Shown here: piece by piece, positions 9,426 through 19,027 of the stretch
Numbering within the stretch: position 1 is the stretch's first letter
How the letters are laid out: each line of letters begins with the position of its first letter
Assembly (NCBI GenBank): GCA_902779535.1
Contig: CACZBX010000006.1
Location: forward strand, 1 to 64,000
Reading direction: 5' to 3'
Length of the DNA: 64,000 bases
Source of the DNA: an uncultured Bacteroidales bacterium
Lineage (GTDB): Bacteria; Bacteroidota; Bacteroidia; Bacteroidales; Bacteroidaceae
Notes under the pieces: generated by a model
Database searches by the model: none
Told to the model about the DNA's origin: nothing
What the model saw: only the letters and a program-made list of their open reading frames with translations
Made by a program: the position numbers and the translations under genes

Positions 9426-10772
9426 ATGGGTGCAAAGCAACAATATATTGACCTCTACTCTGAAAACAAGGAGCTGATTCTGCAACACTCCTCTGATGTG
9501 ATGAACAAGCATCGGGAGAAAGCCTTTGCCGACTTCAACCTTCTTGGTTTTCCTTCCCAAAAGCAGGAAGAGTACAAATATACGAACGTAGATAAGTTGT
9601 TTGAACCCGACTATGGATTGAACCTGAGTCGGATTCACATCCCCGTCAATCCATACGAGATCTTTAAATGTGACGTCCCGAACCTCAGCACTTCGCTTTA
9701 CTTCGTCGTCAACGATATCTTTTACGATAAAGCATTGCCCAAGGCTCATCTACCGGAAGGCGTGTTATTGGGAAGCCTAAATCGTTTATCAGCTGAACAC
9801 CCCGAACTCATCGGGAAGTATTATGGCAAGTTGGCCGACACGTCCAAGGATGGGATCACTGCTTTGAACACTTTCCTTGCTCAGGATGGATTCTTACTGT
9901 ATGTTCCAAAGAATGTTCAGATCGAAAAACCTATCCAGCTGGTGAACACGCTAAGAGCCAACGTAAACCTGATGGCCAACCGACGGATGTTGATCATCCT
10001 GGAAGAAGGAGCATCTGCCCATCTGCTGATTTGTGATCATGCCATGGACGATATGCAGTTCCTCTCCACCCAGGTGGTAGAAGTTTTTGTCGGTGAAAAC
10101 GCACAATTAGACTTCTATGAGTTGGAAGAGACTCACACCAAGACCGTGCGATTCAGTAACATGTACGTGAATCAAGCTGCCAATAGCAAGACATTGTTCA
10201 ACGGCATGACGCTTCAGAATGGCAAGACACGCAACATGACACGGATCTCGCTCAGTGGACAAGGCGCTGAGGTGAACCTCTGCGGCATGGCTATCGCCGA
10301 TAAGAACGAACAAATCGACAACAATACGTTGATTGATCATATCGCATCGGATTGCACGAGCAACGAACTATATAAATATGTATTGGACGACCATGCTATA
10401 GGTGCCTTTGCCGGCAAGGTGTTAGTACGGCCGGGCGCACAGCGGACAGTTTCGCAAGAGACCAACAAGAACCTCTGCGCTACCAAGCAGGCTCGCATGT
10501 ATGCACAGCCTATGCTCGAAATCTATGCCGACGATGTGAAATGTTCGCACGGATCGACAGTCGGACAATTGGACGAAAAGGCACTGTTCTATATGCAACA
10601 ACGAGGTATTCCACTCAAGGAAGCCCGCATGTTATTGATGTTCGCCTTTGTCAACGAGGTCATCAACACCATCTCTTTAGAAGCCCTGAAAGAACGGCTA
10701 CATATTTTGGTTGAGAAACGATTCCGTGGCCAACTGAACCAATGTAACGGTTGTGCCATCTGTAAAAAGTAA
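9426..10772 (+). CDS. sufD: Fe-S cluster assembly protein SufD
   Basis: 448 residues, paralogous to SufB. The beta-helix core is followed by the SufB/D C-terminal motif DDVKCSHGSTVGQLDEKALF and YMQQRGIPLKEARMLLMFAFVNEVI. It completes the SufBC2D complex. An unusual feature is the extreme C terminus, NQCNGCAICKK, which packs three cysteines into seven residues; E. coli SufD has no such tail. It lies between sufC and sufS with gaps of 2 and 5 bp. Confidence 0.95.
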   Translation: MGAKQQYIDLYSENKELILQHSSDVMNKHREKAFADFNLLGFPSQKQEEYKYTNVDKLFEPDYGLNLSRIHIPVNPYEIFKCDVPNLSTSLYFVVNDIFYDKALPKAHLPEGVLLGSLNRLSAEHPELIGKYYGKLADTSKDGITALNTFLAQDGFLLYVPKNVQIEKPIQLVNTLRANVNLMANRRMLIILEEGASAHLLICDHAMDDMQFLSTQVVEVFVGENAQLDFYELEETHTKTVRFSNMYVNQAANSKTLFNGMTLQNGKTRNMTRISLSGQGAEVNLCGMAIADKNEQIDNNTLIDHIASDCTSNELYKYVLDDHAIGAFAGKVLVRPGAQRTVSQETNKNLCATKQARMYAQPMLEIYADDVKCSHGSTVGQLDEKALFYMQQRGIPLKEARMLLMFAFVNEVINTISLEALKERLHILVEKRFRGQLNQCNGCAICKK

Positions 10773-10777
10773 GAAGC

Positions 10778-11992
10778 ATGTATCCGATCCAAGAGATTAG
10801 AAAAGATTTCCCGATACTGGGTAGAACGGTTTATCATAAACCGCTGGTCTATTTCGATAATGCTGCGACAACCCAGAAGCCTCGCTCCGTGGTGGAATCG
10901 ATCACGAACGAATATTATTCTGTCAACGCTAACGTGCATCGCGGCGTTCATTTCCTCTCACAACAGGCAACAGAACTGCATGAGGCTGCCCGACGCACCG
11001 TGCAGACTTTTATCAATGCACATAGTGCGAACGAAATCATCTTTACCCGAGGCACCACTGAGAGTATCAACTTGCTGGCATCTACTTTTGCTGAGAGCCA
11101 GATGAAAGCAGGCGATGAGGTGATTATCTCGGCAATGGAACATCATAGCAACATCGTTCCTTGGCAGTTGCAAGCCTCGAAGTATGGCATCGTCATCAAG
11201 GTAATCCCGATGAACGACCAAGGTGAACTGCTATTGGATGCGTATGAGGAGTTATTCACCGAACGTACCAAACTGGTCAGCATCACCCATGTCAGCAATG
11301 TCTTGGGAACTATCAACCCCGTGAAGAGGATGATTGCGACAGCACATGCGCACAATGTACCCGTTCTAATTGATGGTGCACAGAGCATTCCTCACATGAA
11401 AATTGACGTGCAGGACCTCGATGCCGATTTCTATGCATTCAGCGGACATAAGGTGTATGGGCCGACCGGAATTGGCGTGCTGTATGGAAAGGAGAAATGG
11501 TTAGATATGCTACCTCCCTACCAGGCTGGTGGCGAAATGATTCAACATGTCACCTTCGAAAAAACAACATTCAACGAGCTACCCTATAAGTTTGAAGCAG
11601 GAACACCCGACTACATCGGTTCTACAGCCTTGGCAAAGGCACTGGACTATGTTTCAGCCATCGGTATGAAACAGATTGCCGCCTACGAACATGAGCTGAC
11701 CGTCTATGCTACACAACAGATGAAACAGATAGAAGGCATGCGAATCTTTGGTGAAGCGAAGGAAAAGGGTGCCGTCATCTCTTTCCTAGTAGGCAATATT
11801 CATCATCTGGATATGGGAACGTTGCTGGATCAACTGGGCATCGCCGTACGAACCGGTCATCATTGTGCCGAACCACTCATGAATCGCTTAGGCATTGAGG
11901 GAACGGTGCGTGCATCGTTTGCCTTATATAATACGAAAGAGGAGATTGACGTGTTTGTCAATGGTATCCGCCGAGTATGCAGCATGTTTTGA
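10778..11992 (+). CDS. sufS: Cysteine desulfurase SufS
   Basis: 404 residues, PLP-dependent class V aminotransferase fold. Visible motifs are the PLP-lysine segment [18 protein letters not shown], the upstream [14 protein letters not shown] and the catalytic cysteine in [11 protein letters not shown] of the short group II (SufS) loop. It strips sulfur from cysteine for the SufBCD scaffold. No SufE or SufU partner gene is in the window. The stop overlaps the ribosome-binding region of rnhB, whose ATG is 1 bp downstream. Confidence 0.95.
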   Translation: MYPIQEIRKDFPILGRTVYHKPLVYFDNAATTQKPRSVVESITNEYYSVNANVHRGVHFLSQQATELHEAARRTVQTFINAHSANEIIFTRGTTESINLLASTFAESQMKAGDEVIISAMEHHSNIVPWQLQASKYGIVIKVIPMNDQGELLLDAYEELFTERTKLVSITHVSNVLGTINPVKRMIATAHAHNVPVLIDGAQSIPHMKIDVQDLDADFYAFSGHKVYGPTGIGVLYGKEKWLDMLPPYQAGGEMIQHVTFEKTTFNELPYKFEAGTPDYIGSTALAKALDYVSAIGMKQIAAYEHELTVYATQQMKQIEGMRIFGEAKEKGAVISFLVGNIHHLDMGTLLDQLGIAVRTGHHCAEPLMNRLGIEGTVRASFALYNTKEEIDVFVNGIRRVCSMF

Positions 11993-11993
11993 G

Positions 11994-12602
11994 ATGTTAC
12001 TACCCTATCTACATAAGGATCTGATTGAGGCAGGATGTGACGAGGCTGGACGAGGTTGCCTGGCAGGTGCAGTCTATGCAGCGGCTGTCATCTTACCCAA
12101 GGATTTCGAGAATGAGGAACTGAACGATTCGAAACAGTTGACGGAGAGACAACGGTACAAACTGCGTGAGGTGATTGAACAAAATGCACTGGCATGGGCT
12201 GTCGGCGTAGTATCACCCGAAGAGATTGACAAAATCAATATCCTCAATGCTTCCTTCCTCGCCATGCACCGAGCCATCAACAACCTAAAGATTCGGCCCG
12301 AATTGCTCCTTATCGATGGAAACCGATTCAACAAGTATGAGGACATCCCGCATCAGACAATCATAAAAGGTGACGGGAAGTATCTGTCGATTGCCGCAGC
12401 CTCGATTTTAGCAAAGACCTACCGCGACGATTATATGAATGCTTTAGATAAGGAGTATCCCCAATATGATTGGAAAAAGAACAAAGGTTATCCCACCAAG
12501 AAGCATCGGCAAGCAATCCAAGAATATGGAGTCACACCCTATCACCGCATGACATATAATCTACTTGGGGAGGACCGCCAACTTGAACTACCTTTTAAAT
12601 AA
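11994..12602 (+). CDS. rnhB: Ribonuclease HII
   Basis: 202 residues from the ATG at 11994. The open frame extends upstream inside sufS, but the conserved start [21 protein letters not shown] fits RNase HII. Acidic catalytic residues are visible in GCDEAGRG, in LLIDGNRF and further on. It removes RNA from RNA-DNA hybrids and single ribonucleotides from DNA in the cytoplasm. It is the last gene of the cvpA-suf run and is followed by a strong terminator. Confidence 0.93.
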   Translation: MLLPYLHKDLIEAGCDEAGRGCLAGAVYAAAVILPKDFENEELNDSKQLTERQRYKLREVIEQNALAWAVGVVSPEEIDKINILNASFLAMHRAINNLKIRPELLLIDGNRFNKYEDIPHQTIIKGDGKYLSIAAASILAKTYRDDYMNALDKEYPQYDWKKNKGYPTKKHRQAIQEYGVTPYHRMTYNLLGEDRQLELPFK

Positions 12603-12616
12603 AAGAATAAAGCGTC

Positions 12617-12650
12617 AGAAAGGGCTGCACTTTGCAGCCCTTTCTGTATA
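12617..12650. terminator. Bidirectional terminator between rnhB and the broken LRR gene
   Basis: Perfect 13-bp stem AGAAAGGGCTGCA (12617-12629), loop CTT and TGCAGCCCTTTCT (12633-12645). It is placed between convergent genes; on the minus strand it is followed by a T-rich tract. Confidence 0.85.
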
Positions 12651-12661
12651 TGGAGTTATAA

Positions 12662-13822
12662 TTATTCCCAAACAAGGGTTACACCAGTATTGTAATTCAA
12701 GAGTTCTTTCAACTTACCAGAACCTTTATTACTCGAAGTTAGATACAATTTCAGGGTCCGATTTGCTATTTTTTCAGCATTTTGCCATTGACGTCCACAA
12801 ACAAGGTTATCCAGAATCAGTTTCGGATTTTCTGTTATATCCAACTCACTCATTAAGTTCATGCAACAATATAAGGTAGTCAGATTATCACACCCCGTAA
12901 GGTCAAGTTCTGTCAATAAGTTATTCATGCAATCTAAATCGGTTAACTTAGCACATCCACTTACACCCAATGAACTCAACTTACCTTTACCGTCCCTATT
13001 CGAACAACTCAGTGTCGCCAAGTTCGGACAGTTTGAAATCACAAGCGTTTCAAGATTATTAAGTTGCCCCACATCTGTTCTAAGAGAGAATGTCGTGAAA
13101 GAATTGTTACTACAGTATATTTCCACCAAGTTCTTATTGTTTGATACATCCAGTGAAGTCAATTTGTTGTTCTCACAGGATAAATCTTTCAAGACTGAAC
13201 AGTTCGAAAGATCCAAAGATGTCAAACTATTGTTGTAACAATACAATCCCTCCAATGCAGAGAGAGTTGAGACATCCAGTGAAGTCAACTTGTTGCCACC
13301 ACAGAATATCTTTTTTAATGCTATATCGTTCGATACGTTCAAAGAAGTCAGTTGATTACTGGGACAAAACAATGTTTCCAACTCCTGTTTATCCGATACA
13401 TCCAAAGTTGTCAATTGATTACCATTGCAAGTTAGATATTCCAAATAACGACAATATGATAAGTCTAAAGAGGAAAGCTGATTATTAGCACATTCGATTC
13501 GACTCAAAGACGTAGATTTCGGTAAATAAAGATTGTATATATTATTATCGCTACAGTTCAATCTGGATAATGACAAACAACTTAATAAATCTAAGGAAAT
13601 CAAACTATTATTATTACAGTTTAATGTTCTCAATTTCGGATTATTCGAGACATCTAACACAGAAAGAACATTGTTATCACATCTTAAATCTTCTAATTCT
13701 GGACAATTTGAAAGATCTAATCTACCTATATAATTGTTTGCACACCACAAATCAGTAAGCAATCGGTTCTCTGAAAGGTCAAGAGAATACAAATTATAAT
13801 TATTCTCAAGAAACAGAAAAAT
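12662..13822 (-). pseudogene. LRR lipoprotein gene, 3' remainder downstream of an in-frame stop
   Basis: This is the continuation, in the same frame, of the reading frame at 13823-14995. It holds about 386 residues of BspA-like repeats (SLDVS/NN-L pattern, repeats of about 21 residues) and a short tail ending GVTLVWE. No ATG with a ribosome-binding site lies at its 5' end. Immediately after the stop the frame reads IFLFLENNYNLYSLDLSEN, which keeps the repeat register. Alignment with the internal repeat DVSNNKNLVEIYCSNN shows a leucine expected exactly where the TAA stands, so a single TTA-to-TAA change explains the break. Confidence 0.75.
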
Positions 13823-14995
13823 TTAAGATTTGTTCTTGGATACATCCAAGGATGTTAATTGATTATCACCACAACTTAGAGATTCCAGTGCCAGATTATT
13901 TGAGAGATCCAAAGAACGAATGCCATTATTAGAACAATTCAATATTTTCAGATTCCTGAAGAAGCCTATTTCATCACATACCGTTTCATCACCTTTATCA
14001 GAGACATCTATTGTTGTCACTTGCAAAATCCGATCCAAATTATCTGAAACGCTCACGCCACTACTTCCAGCCACAGAACTAAGTCCAGCAGCTTCAATCA
14101 GGTTTTCATTCGTAATCATTGCATCCGATGCCAATCCCGCATCAATAAAATAAGCCTTCTCTGCCTCAAAGTTCTTCCCTGTAAAGGTCGCTTGCATGGC
14201 ATCTCCTGAATCAGAAGTAATACGGAAAGATAATGTTGTCCCGTTCAAATCGGTCGGTGGAATCATCAGATAGAATGTATAATTAGCACCGGTAGAAGTT
14301 TTGTCCATGGTCAGATCCGTACTGATGAACTTTGACATTTCTTTTACCTTCGATATGGTAGGGGCACTATCATTGAGATCTACTTGTCCCTTTACAGTGA
14401 ACAAAGGCTCTGGAGCAATCAACGTTATGTATTGAAAATGCTTTTGAGACGGAATATAAACTTGAATCTTCAAGATAGCAGATAGACGCTTCATGTCAAA
14501 TTTTACTGCCCCATCTTTAGGCTGCACGGCACCGGCTGCAAGGTAATCATACTTCATATAGTTTGTCTGTGTCTGCCCCCTATAATCAACTGGAATCCCC
14601 CATAAATATTTATCTGCTAAATTCTTGTCATAGGGGAAAAAGGCCGCATACTTCGTATCCGTACGAAGAGCCCAACTACTACCATCGAATAATGCCGTGT
14701 TTCCTTGGATTGTCTCCACATCAATAGGAAAACGTAAAGGATGGCCTGTTTGAGGAACTACAGCAATGGCATCGTCCCATTGCCACGCAAACTTTAATTG
14801 ATCACCATCCTCATAGAGTATTGAACGAGTTGTAGCATCTGTCAACTCAACGTCTGGGACCGTCATACTGAAAAGATTAACGTAATTGTCTTCAGAAGAA
14901 GGAGCAACCTCCGATGAAGGTACGAACGCATCCTCGGAGCAGGCTGCCAGTGCAACAAGAGCACATAGAAGCAATAATTGTTTGAGTGTTTTCAT
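13823..14995 (-). CDS. Fimbrillin-like/LRR surface lipoprotein, truncated by a nonsense codon
   Basis: 390 residues from the ATG at 14995. The open frame starts ten codons earlier, but MKTLKQLLLLCALVALAAC is a clear lipoprotein signal with lipobox LAAC. Residues about 30-300 resemble fimbrillin-family N-terminal domains of Bacteroidales (AAFFPYDKN, YLAAGAVQPKDGAVKFDMKRLSAILKIQV). LRR repeats begin near residue 345 and the frame stops after SLDVSKNKS. The repeats continue in the same frame after the stop to 12662, so the intact protein would have about 777 residues. The product as written would be a lipoprotein with only two or three repeats. The fimbrillin-like call is an inference from pattern only. 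Confidence 0.7.
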   Translation of the reverse strand: MKTLKQLLLLCALVALAACSEDAFVPSSEVAPSSEDNYVNLFSMTVPDVELTDATTRSILYEDGDQLKFAWQWDDAIAVVPQTGHPLRFPIDVETIQGNTALFDGSSWALRTDTKYAAFFPYDKNLADKYLWGIPVDYRGQTQTNYMKYDYLAAGAVQPKDGAVKFDMKRLSAILKIQVYIPSQKHFQYITLIAPEPLFTVKGQVDLNDSAPTISKVKEMSKFISTDLTMDKTSTGANYTFYLMIPPTDLNGTTLSFRITSDSGDAMQATFTGKNFEAEKAYFIDAGLASDAMITNENLIEAAGLSSVAGSSGVSVSDNLDRILQVTTIDVSDKGDETVCDEIGFFRNLKILNCSNNGIRSLDLSNNLALESLSCGDNQLTSLDVSKNKS

Positions 14996-15047
14996 CGTAT
15001 AATGTGTTTTGTTTATTTGTCGCATAGTATTTGATTTGCAAGATAGT

Positions 15048-15113
15048 GAAAAATCCTTGCTTTATTTTTCATGGTTTATTAAAGTATCTTAATAAGCAGT
15101 CAGAATACTCTGA
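15048..15113. repeat. Short palindromes beside hairpin element A
   Basis: GAAAAAT / ATTTTTC (15048-15070), TTATTAA / TTAATAA (15076-15095) and TCAGA-ATAC-TCTGA (15100-15113). The last two centres are 21 bp apart. The third matches CTCGGA-ATAC-TCCGAG at 42798-42813 with compensated changes. Confidence 0.55.
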
Positions 15114-15128
15114 GTTAAAATCTAAAGT

Positions 15129-15231
15129 CCCTGTGGATTCGGGAATCCACAGGGAAAATAATTGCGGGTCTGTAACCCACGCGGATTAAAAACCCGCAAT
15201 GAAAACGTTGGGGATCCGGAGATCCCCAACG
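15129..15231. repeat. Four-hairpin intergenic element, copy A
   Basis: Hairpin 1 is CCCTGTGGATTC, GG, GAATCCACAGGG (15129-15154). Two abutting degenerate 17-mers follow, GCGGGT...ACCC (centre about 15172) and GCGGATT...ACCCGC (centre 15189). Hairpin 4 is CGTTGGGGATC, CGGA, GATCCCCAACG (15206-15231). Centre spacings are about 30, 17 and 30 bp, the same as in copies B, C and F. It fills the gap between the broken LRR gene and the end of fucP; I see no gene in this 292-bp gap. Confidence 0.8.
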
Positions 15232-15245
15232 ACATAGACTTCGAG

Positions 15246-15272
15246 AAAAAAGGGCTCACTCAAGGTGTGCCC
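15246..15272 (-). terminator. Terminator after fucP
   Basis: On the minus strand GGGCACAC and GTGAGCCC form an 8-bp stem with one mismatch around a 5-nt loop, followed by TTTTTTC. It lies 16 bp after the fucP stop. Confidence 0.65.
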
Positions 15273-15287
15273 AACATAATCAGTCTT

Positions 15288-16604
15288 TCAAGAATTGGTT
15301 CCCATCCGTCTATACGAACGCATGCCGTAGAAGAAGACAACCAAGAAACAGATGAACGGGAAGATGAACGATACATTGACCGCCGGCATGCCCAAGGCTG
15401 TGCCCATATCAATGATTCGTGCCTGCAACGGCGGAAGGACCGAACCACCCAGGATCGCCATGATCAATCCGGCCGCACCAAACTTCGCATCGTCGCCCAA
15501 GCCTCGTAAAGCGATGCCGTAGATTGTGGGGAACATCAACGACATACATCCGCTCACTGCTACCAGACAGTACACGCCGTACCTATTCTGGAAGAAGATG
15601 ACACCGGCTGTGAAGATCATTCCACCCACAGCAAAGGCAGCCAACAGCTTGGCCGGTTTGAAATACTTCATCAAATAGGTGCAGATGAAGCGGGCACAGA
15701 TAAAGAATAGCATCGCATAGATGTTATACCGCTGCGAAAGTACCTCAGCAGCCTGCTCACTCATTCCCTCAGCCATGAACACCCGCGTACCGTACTGGAT
15801 GATGAAAGTCCAGCACATGATCTGAGCACCCACATAGAAGAACTGGGCAATCACCCCTTCCCGATAGCGTGGCAAGGCAAAGATACGCTTCAACGTAGGC
15901 ATGAAGTTGATATCATGGTTTTGATCACCATTCCTCGGCATCTTCGTGAAGAGGATGATGAAGAACATGATCACGATAATGATACCGATGGCAATGTATG
16001 GATTTACCAACACGCCCAGATCGGCATCCTTCAGGGCATTGAACTGAGCATCATCCATCAAGGCGCGCTCATCACTGCTTGCCGGATTCAGTTTCGCCTG
16101 AATGAAGTTCATGGCAACGAACATACCGATAATCGATCCGCACGGATTGAAACATTGAGCCATGTTCAGCCTCCGGGTAGCTGTTTCCTCCGAACCCATG
16201 CTCAGGATATACGGGTTACAGCTCGTCTCCAGGAACGAGAGTCCGCAGGTCATGATGAAGTAGGCAACCAGGAAACAACCATACACTCCGATTCCCTTCG
16301 CCGGAAGGAAGAGCAATGCTCCCGCGGCATACAGTCCCAGTCCGACCAGCACGCCTGCCTTATACGAATATTTACGGATGAACATCGCTGCAGGAAAGGC
16401 CATGCAGAAGTAGCCGCCATAGAAAGCGACCTGCACCAATGCTCCATCGGTCACGCTCATACGGAAAATCTTCGAGAACGCCTTTACCATCGGATTGGTA
16501 ATATCGTTTGCAAATCCCCAGAGAGCGAAGCAGAAAGTAATAAGAATAAAAGGAATCAGGTAACTGACGCCGTCCTTCTTCAGAATAGATTCTTTGTTAC
16601 TCAT
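15288..16604 (-). CDS. fucP: L-fucose:H+ symporter FucP-type MFS transporter
   Basis: 438 residues with about 12 membrane segments. The N-terminal segment FCFALWGFANDITNPMVKAF is typical of FucP, and GLSFLETSCNPYILSMG and RRLNMAQCFNPCGSIIGM match the fucose/glucose/galactose permease subfamily. It imports L-fucose with protons across the inner membrane. It follows fucI by 51 bp, with a hairpin between them, so one operon is likely. Other sugars of the FHS family cannot be excluded, but the fucI context supports fucose. Confidence 0.88.
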   Translation of the reverse strand: MSNKESILKKDGVSYLIPFILITFCFALWGFANDITNPMVKAFSKIFRMSVTDGALVQVAFYGGYFCMAFPAAMFIRKYSYKAGVLVGLGLYAAGALLFLPAKGIGVYGCFLVAYFIMTCGLSFLETSCNPYILSMGSEETATRRLNMAQCFNPCGSIIGMFVAMNFIQAKLNPASSDERALMDDAQFNALKDADLGVLVNPYIAIGIIIVIMFFIILFTKMPRNGDQNHDINFMPTLKRIFALPRYREGVIAQFFYVGAQIMCWTFIIQYGTRVFMAEGMSEQAAEVLSQRYNIYAMLFFICARFICTYLMKYFKPAKLLAAFAVGGMIFTAGVIFFQNRYGVYCLVAVSGCMSLMFPTIYGIALRGLGDDAKFGAAGLIMAILGGSVLPPLQARIIDMGTALGMPAVNVSFIFPFICFLVVFFYGMRSYRRMGTNS

Positions 16605-16613
16605 AATATCGTC

Positions 16614-16646
16614 GATAAAGAAAGGGGTGGAATGCAGCCACCCCTT
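16614..16646 (-). terminator. Intercistronic hairpin between fucI and fucP
   Basis: Perfect 9-bp stem AAGGGGTGG (16622-16630) / CCACCCCTT (16638-16646) with a 7-nt loop, followed on the minus strand by TTCTTTATC. It is placed just after the fucI stop and before the fucP start. It may attenuate fucP relative to fucI or stabilise the 3' end of fucI mRNA. Confidence 0.6.
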
Positions 16647-16655
16647 CGATAGTTT

Positions 16656-18428
16656 TTACTTATAAATAGGTCCGTAATTGGCGCAAGCACGGAAGTCGGC
16701 ACCTTCCTTGTCCATGCCGAACGCGTTCCAAGCGGCCGGACGGAAGATCTTGTCCTCTGCAACGTTGTGCATGCAAACAGGGATGCGGAGCATGGAAGCC
16801 AATGTGATCAGGTCGGCACCGATGTGTCCGTAAGTGATGGCACCATGGTTTGCGCCCCAGTTGTTCATCACAGAATAGACGTCCTTGAATGCATCCTTCG
16901 TCGGGTCGAGACGCGGAGTGAACCAAGTCGACGGCCAAGTCGGGTCGGTACGTTTATCCAGGATTTCGTGGATCTCAGGATCGATATCCACAATCCATCC
17001 TTCAGCCAACTGGAGTACAGGACCTAAGCCTTTCACGATATTCACACGCATCATGGTTGCAGGCCATTCGCCCTTCGACAAGAAATGGATGCTGAAGCCA
17101 CCGCCACGGAAATAATCACGGTCGGCCGGCATCCAAGAGGAAGCCTTCAAACAGTTCTTCACGTCTTCGTCGGTCATCTCCCAGAACGGTTTCATCACCG
17201 GACGACCCTCCTTATCCTTGCTCTGGCCGGTGCCATCCAAGGTGGTAGCACCCGAATTGATCAAGTGGATGATACCCGGAGCAGCCGTACCCGTCAGTTC
17301 TTTGCCAGTGACCCGTTTCACAGCTTCCGGACTCCAGTAAGTACGTACGTCGGAGAAGATCTGTGGCAGGTTGGTCAGCACATGTCCCAGCAACATCGCT
17401 GTACCGTTCAGTGAGTCGTTCTCAGTAGCCAGGATCATCGGCTCACGCGGACCGTTCCAGTCGAAAGTCGTATTCAGCAACGACTCCGTGAAGTCGCCAT
17501 TCGGTTTCCAGTCGGTCCACTGACGTTGTCCCTGGAAGCCGCCGGCAATCGCATTGTGTCCCAGAGATTCCTCTTTGAATCCCATCTCGAGCAACTTCGG
17601 ATTACCATGCATCAAGTCCATCACAATCAAGGTCATCTTCACGATGAACTCCCAGTCCTGATCCTTTTGTTCACGGGTTTTCTGTTTTTCCGGACGGTTC
17701 TTGTCCCATCCTTCATTCACCTTGCAGTATTTCTCAACCCACGCCATTGCCTTCTTGAACTCATCCGGGTCGTAGATGCCCTCGTCCATTCGTCGAAGGA
17801 TTTCTACCTCATCAACGCTCTCATTACGCATGCCCAGATATTCCTGGAAGAAGTTACAATCAACGATGGAGCCGGCGATACCCATGGTCACGCCGCCGAT
17901 AGAGAGGTAAGATTCTCCGCGAAGTTCAGCCGTAGCGACGGCAGCCTTTGCAAAACGGATCAGTTTCTCGGCAACATCTGCCGGAATTGTATTGTCGTCC
18001 AAGTCCTGGACATCATGGCCGTAGATGCCGAATGCAGGCAAACCTTTCTGTGCATGAGCAGCCAGTACCGCAGCCAGATAGACAGCGCCCGGGCGCTCTG
18101 TACCGTTGAACCCCCAGACAGCCTTCGGCCAGTACGGGTTCATATCCATGGTCTCTGAGCCATAGCACCAGCAGGAGGTGACCGTGATGGTACCACCTAC
18201 GCCTTCCCGCTCGAACTTCGTAGCACAAGCAGCACTCTCGGCTACCCGTCCGATGGTACCGTCAGCAATCACACATTGCACGGGTGTACCATCCGTATAT
18301 TTCAGATTCGAAGAAATTAAATCGGCAACGGCCTGTGCCAATGCCATTGTTTTACCCTCTAAACTCTCACGCACGCCACCCTGACGACCGTCAATGGTTG
18401 GGCGAATACCTATTTTTGGATGTTTCAT
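16656..18428 (-). CDS. fucI: L-fucose isomerase
   Basis: 590 residues from the ATG at 18428 ([19 protein letters not shown]), matching the 591-residue E. coli enzyme; the frame opens 21 codons earlier without FucI similarity. It converts L-fucose to L-fuculose with Mn2+. Conserved stretches include [17 protein letters not shown], the acidic metal site region [10 protein letters not shown] and [26 protein letters not shown] at the C terminus. It forms an operon with fucP. No fuculokinase or fuculose-phosphate aldolase gene is present in the window, so the rest of the pathway must be elsewhere. Confidence 0.95.
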   Translation of the reverse strand: MKHPKIGIRPTIDGRQGGVRESLEGKTMALAQAVADLISSNLKYTDGTPVQCVIADGTIGRVAESAACATKFEREGVGGTITVTSCWCYGSETMDMNPYWPKAVWGFNGTERPGAVYLAAVLAAHAQKGLPAFGIYGHDVQDLDDNTIPADVAEKLIRFAKAAVATAELRGESYLSIGGVTMGIAGSIVDCNFFQEYLGMRNESVDEVEILRRMDEGIYDPDEFKKAMAWVEKYCKVNEGWDKNRPEKQKTREQKDQDWEFIVKMTLIVMDLMHGNPKLLEMGFKEESLGHNAIAGGFQGQRQWTDWKPNGDFTESLLNTTFDWNGPREPMILATENDSLNGTAMLLGHVLTNLPQIFSDVRTYWSPEAVKRVTGKELTGTAAPGIIHLINSGATTLDGTGQSKDKEGRPVMKPFWEMTDEDVKNCLKASSWMPADRDYFRGGGFSIHFLSKGEWPATMMRVNIVKGLGPVLQLAEGWIVDIDPEIHEILDKRTDPTWPSTWFTPRLDPTKDAFKDVYSVMNNWGANHGAITYGHIGADLITLASMLRIPVCMHNVAEDKIFRPAAWNAFGMDKEGADFRACANYGPIYK

Positions 18429-18616
18429 AAATGTTGTTTTTTGATTTAAGTCATACAAAGGAAGATAATTTATAAGAAACGAACAATTCATGAAGAATGT
18501 TCTACAACACGAAAATAAGGAAAATTAAGTTAATGAAGTTTCGCGAGCAATGATGCGAGACGACCTAATCAGAAACCTCTGCCAACATGACCACAGCTAT
18601 TCTTACGCTGTCCCTG

Positions 18617-18708
18617 CGAATTTCCGAATTCGAAGGAGGAATAAATGCGGATATGTTATCCGCGCGGGTCACAGACCCGCAATTATTCTCCTGTGGATCT
18701 GGAGATCC
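18617..18708. repeat. Four-hairpin intergenic element, copy B
   Basis: Hairpin 1 is degenerate, CGAATT / AATTCG (18617-18632). Hairpin 2 is GCGGATA, TGT, TATCCGC (18647-18663). Hairpin 3 is GCGGGTC, ACA, GACCCGC (18664-18680). Hairpin 4 is GGATC, TGGA, GATCC (18695-18708). Centres are spaced about 30.5, 17 and 29.5 bp. It lies in the 599-bp gap between fucI and gpmI. Outside this element, the direct repeats at 18708 and the gpmI promoter, I see nothing else in that gap. Confidence 0.8.
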
Positions 18709-18806
18709 CCAACGACCATCCGAAAACGACAACGATTCCCTCAAAGCCCCAACGACGATTCCCAAGAATCCCAACAACCATCCCCATTATTCCCAACAAT
18801 TATCCG
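18708..18806. repeat. 22-bp direct repeats beside copy B
   Basis: Units resembling CCCAACRAYNATYCC begin at about 18708, 18728, 18748, 18770 and 18792, with periods of 20, 20, 22 and 22 bp. The last three are the clearest. They start within the final bases of hairpin element B, as similar-period arrays do next to copies C and F. Confidence 0.65.
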
Positions 18807-18946
18807 AAGAAAAGGAACGATCTTGAGGGACAAATCAGTAAATGAGCAGCGACCTCCGATGAACGATGCAAATCATTACTACGATCTTCCTTTTGCTTAA
18901 AAAACGATAAATAGCAGCAACTTAACTCTAGAAAATGAACGATTCG

Positions 18947-18978
18947 TTTCCAACCACACCCGATTTATATTATCTTTG
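18947..18978 (+). promoter_or_regulatory. Promoter of gpmI
   Basis: TTTC at 18947-18950, a 20-bp gap and TATCTTTG at 18971-18978, followed by the gpmI start 50 bp further on. It fits the Bacteroidetes -33/-7 pattern. Confidence 0.7.
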
Positions 18979-19027
18979 CAGCCGGAAAAGCGAACTGATC
19001 GAATAATCTATAAATTACATACGTATT

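Noticed and set aside
15162-15509. A 115-residue open frame antisense to fucP
   Set aside because: Starts inside hairpin element A and continues antisense to a well-supported gene.
18550-18900. A 116-residue open frame in the fucI-gpmI gap
   Set aside because: It runs through hairpin element B and the 22-bp repeats. The same peptide pattern (CGYVIRAGHRPAI-like) appears in the other hairpin copies, so it is translated repeat, not a gene.
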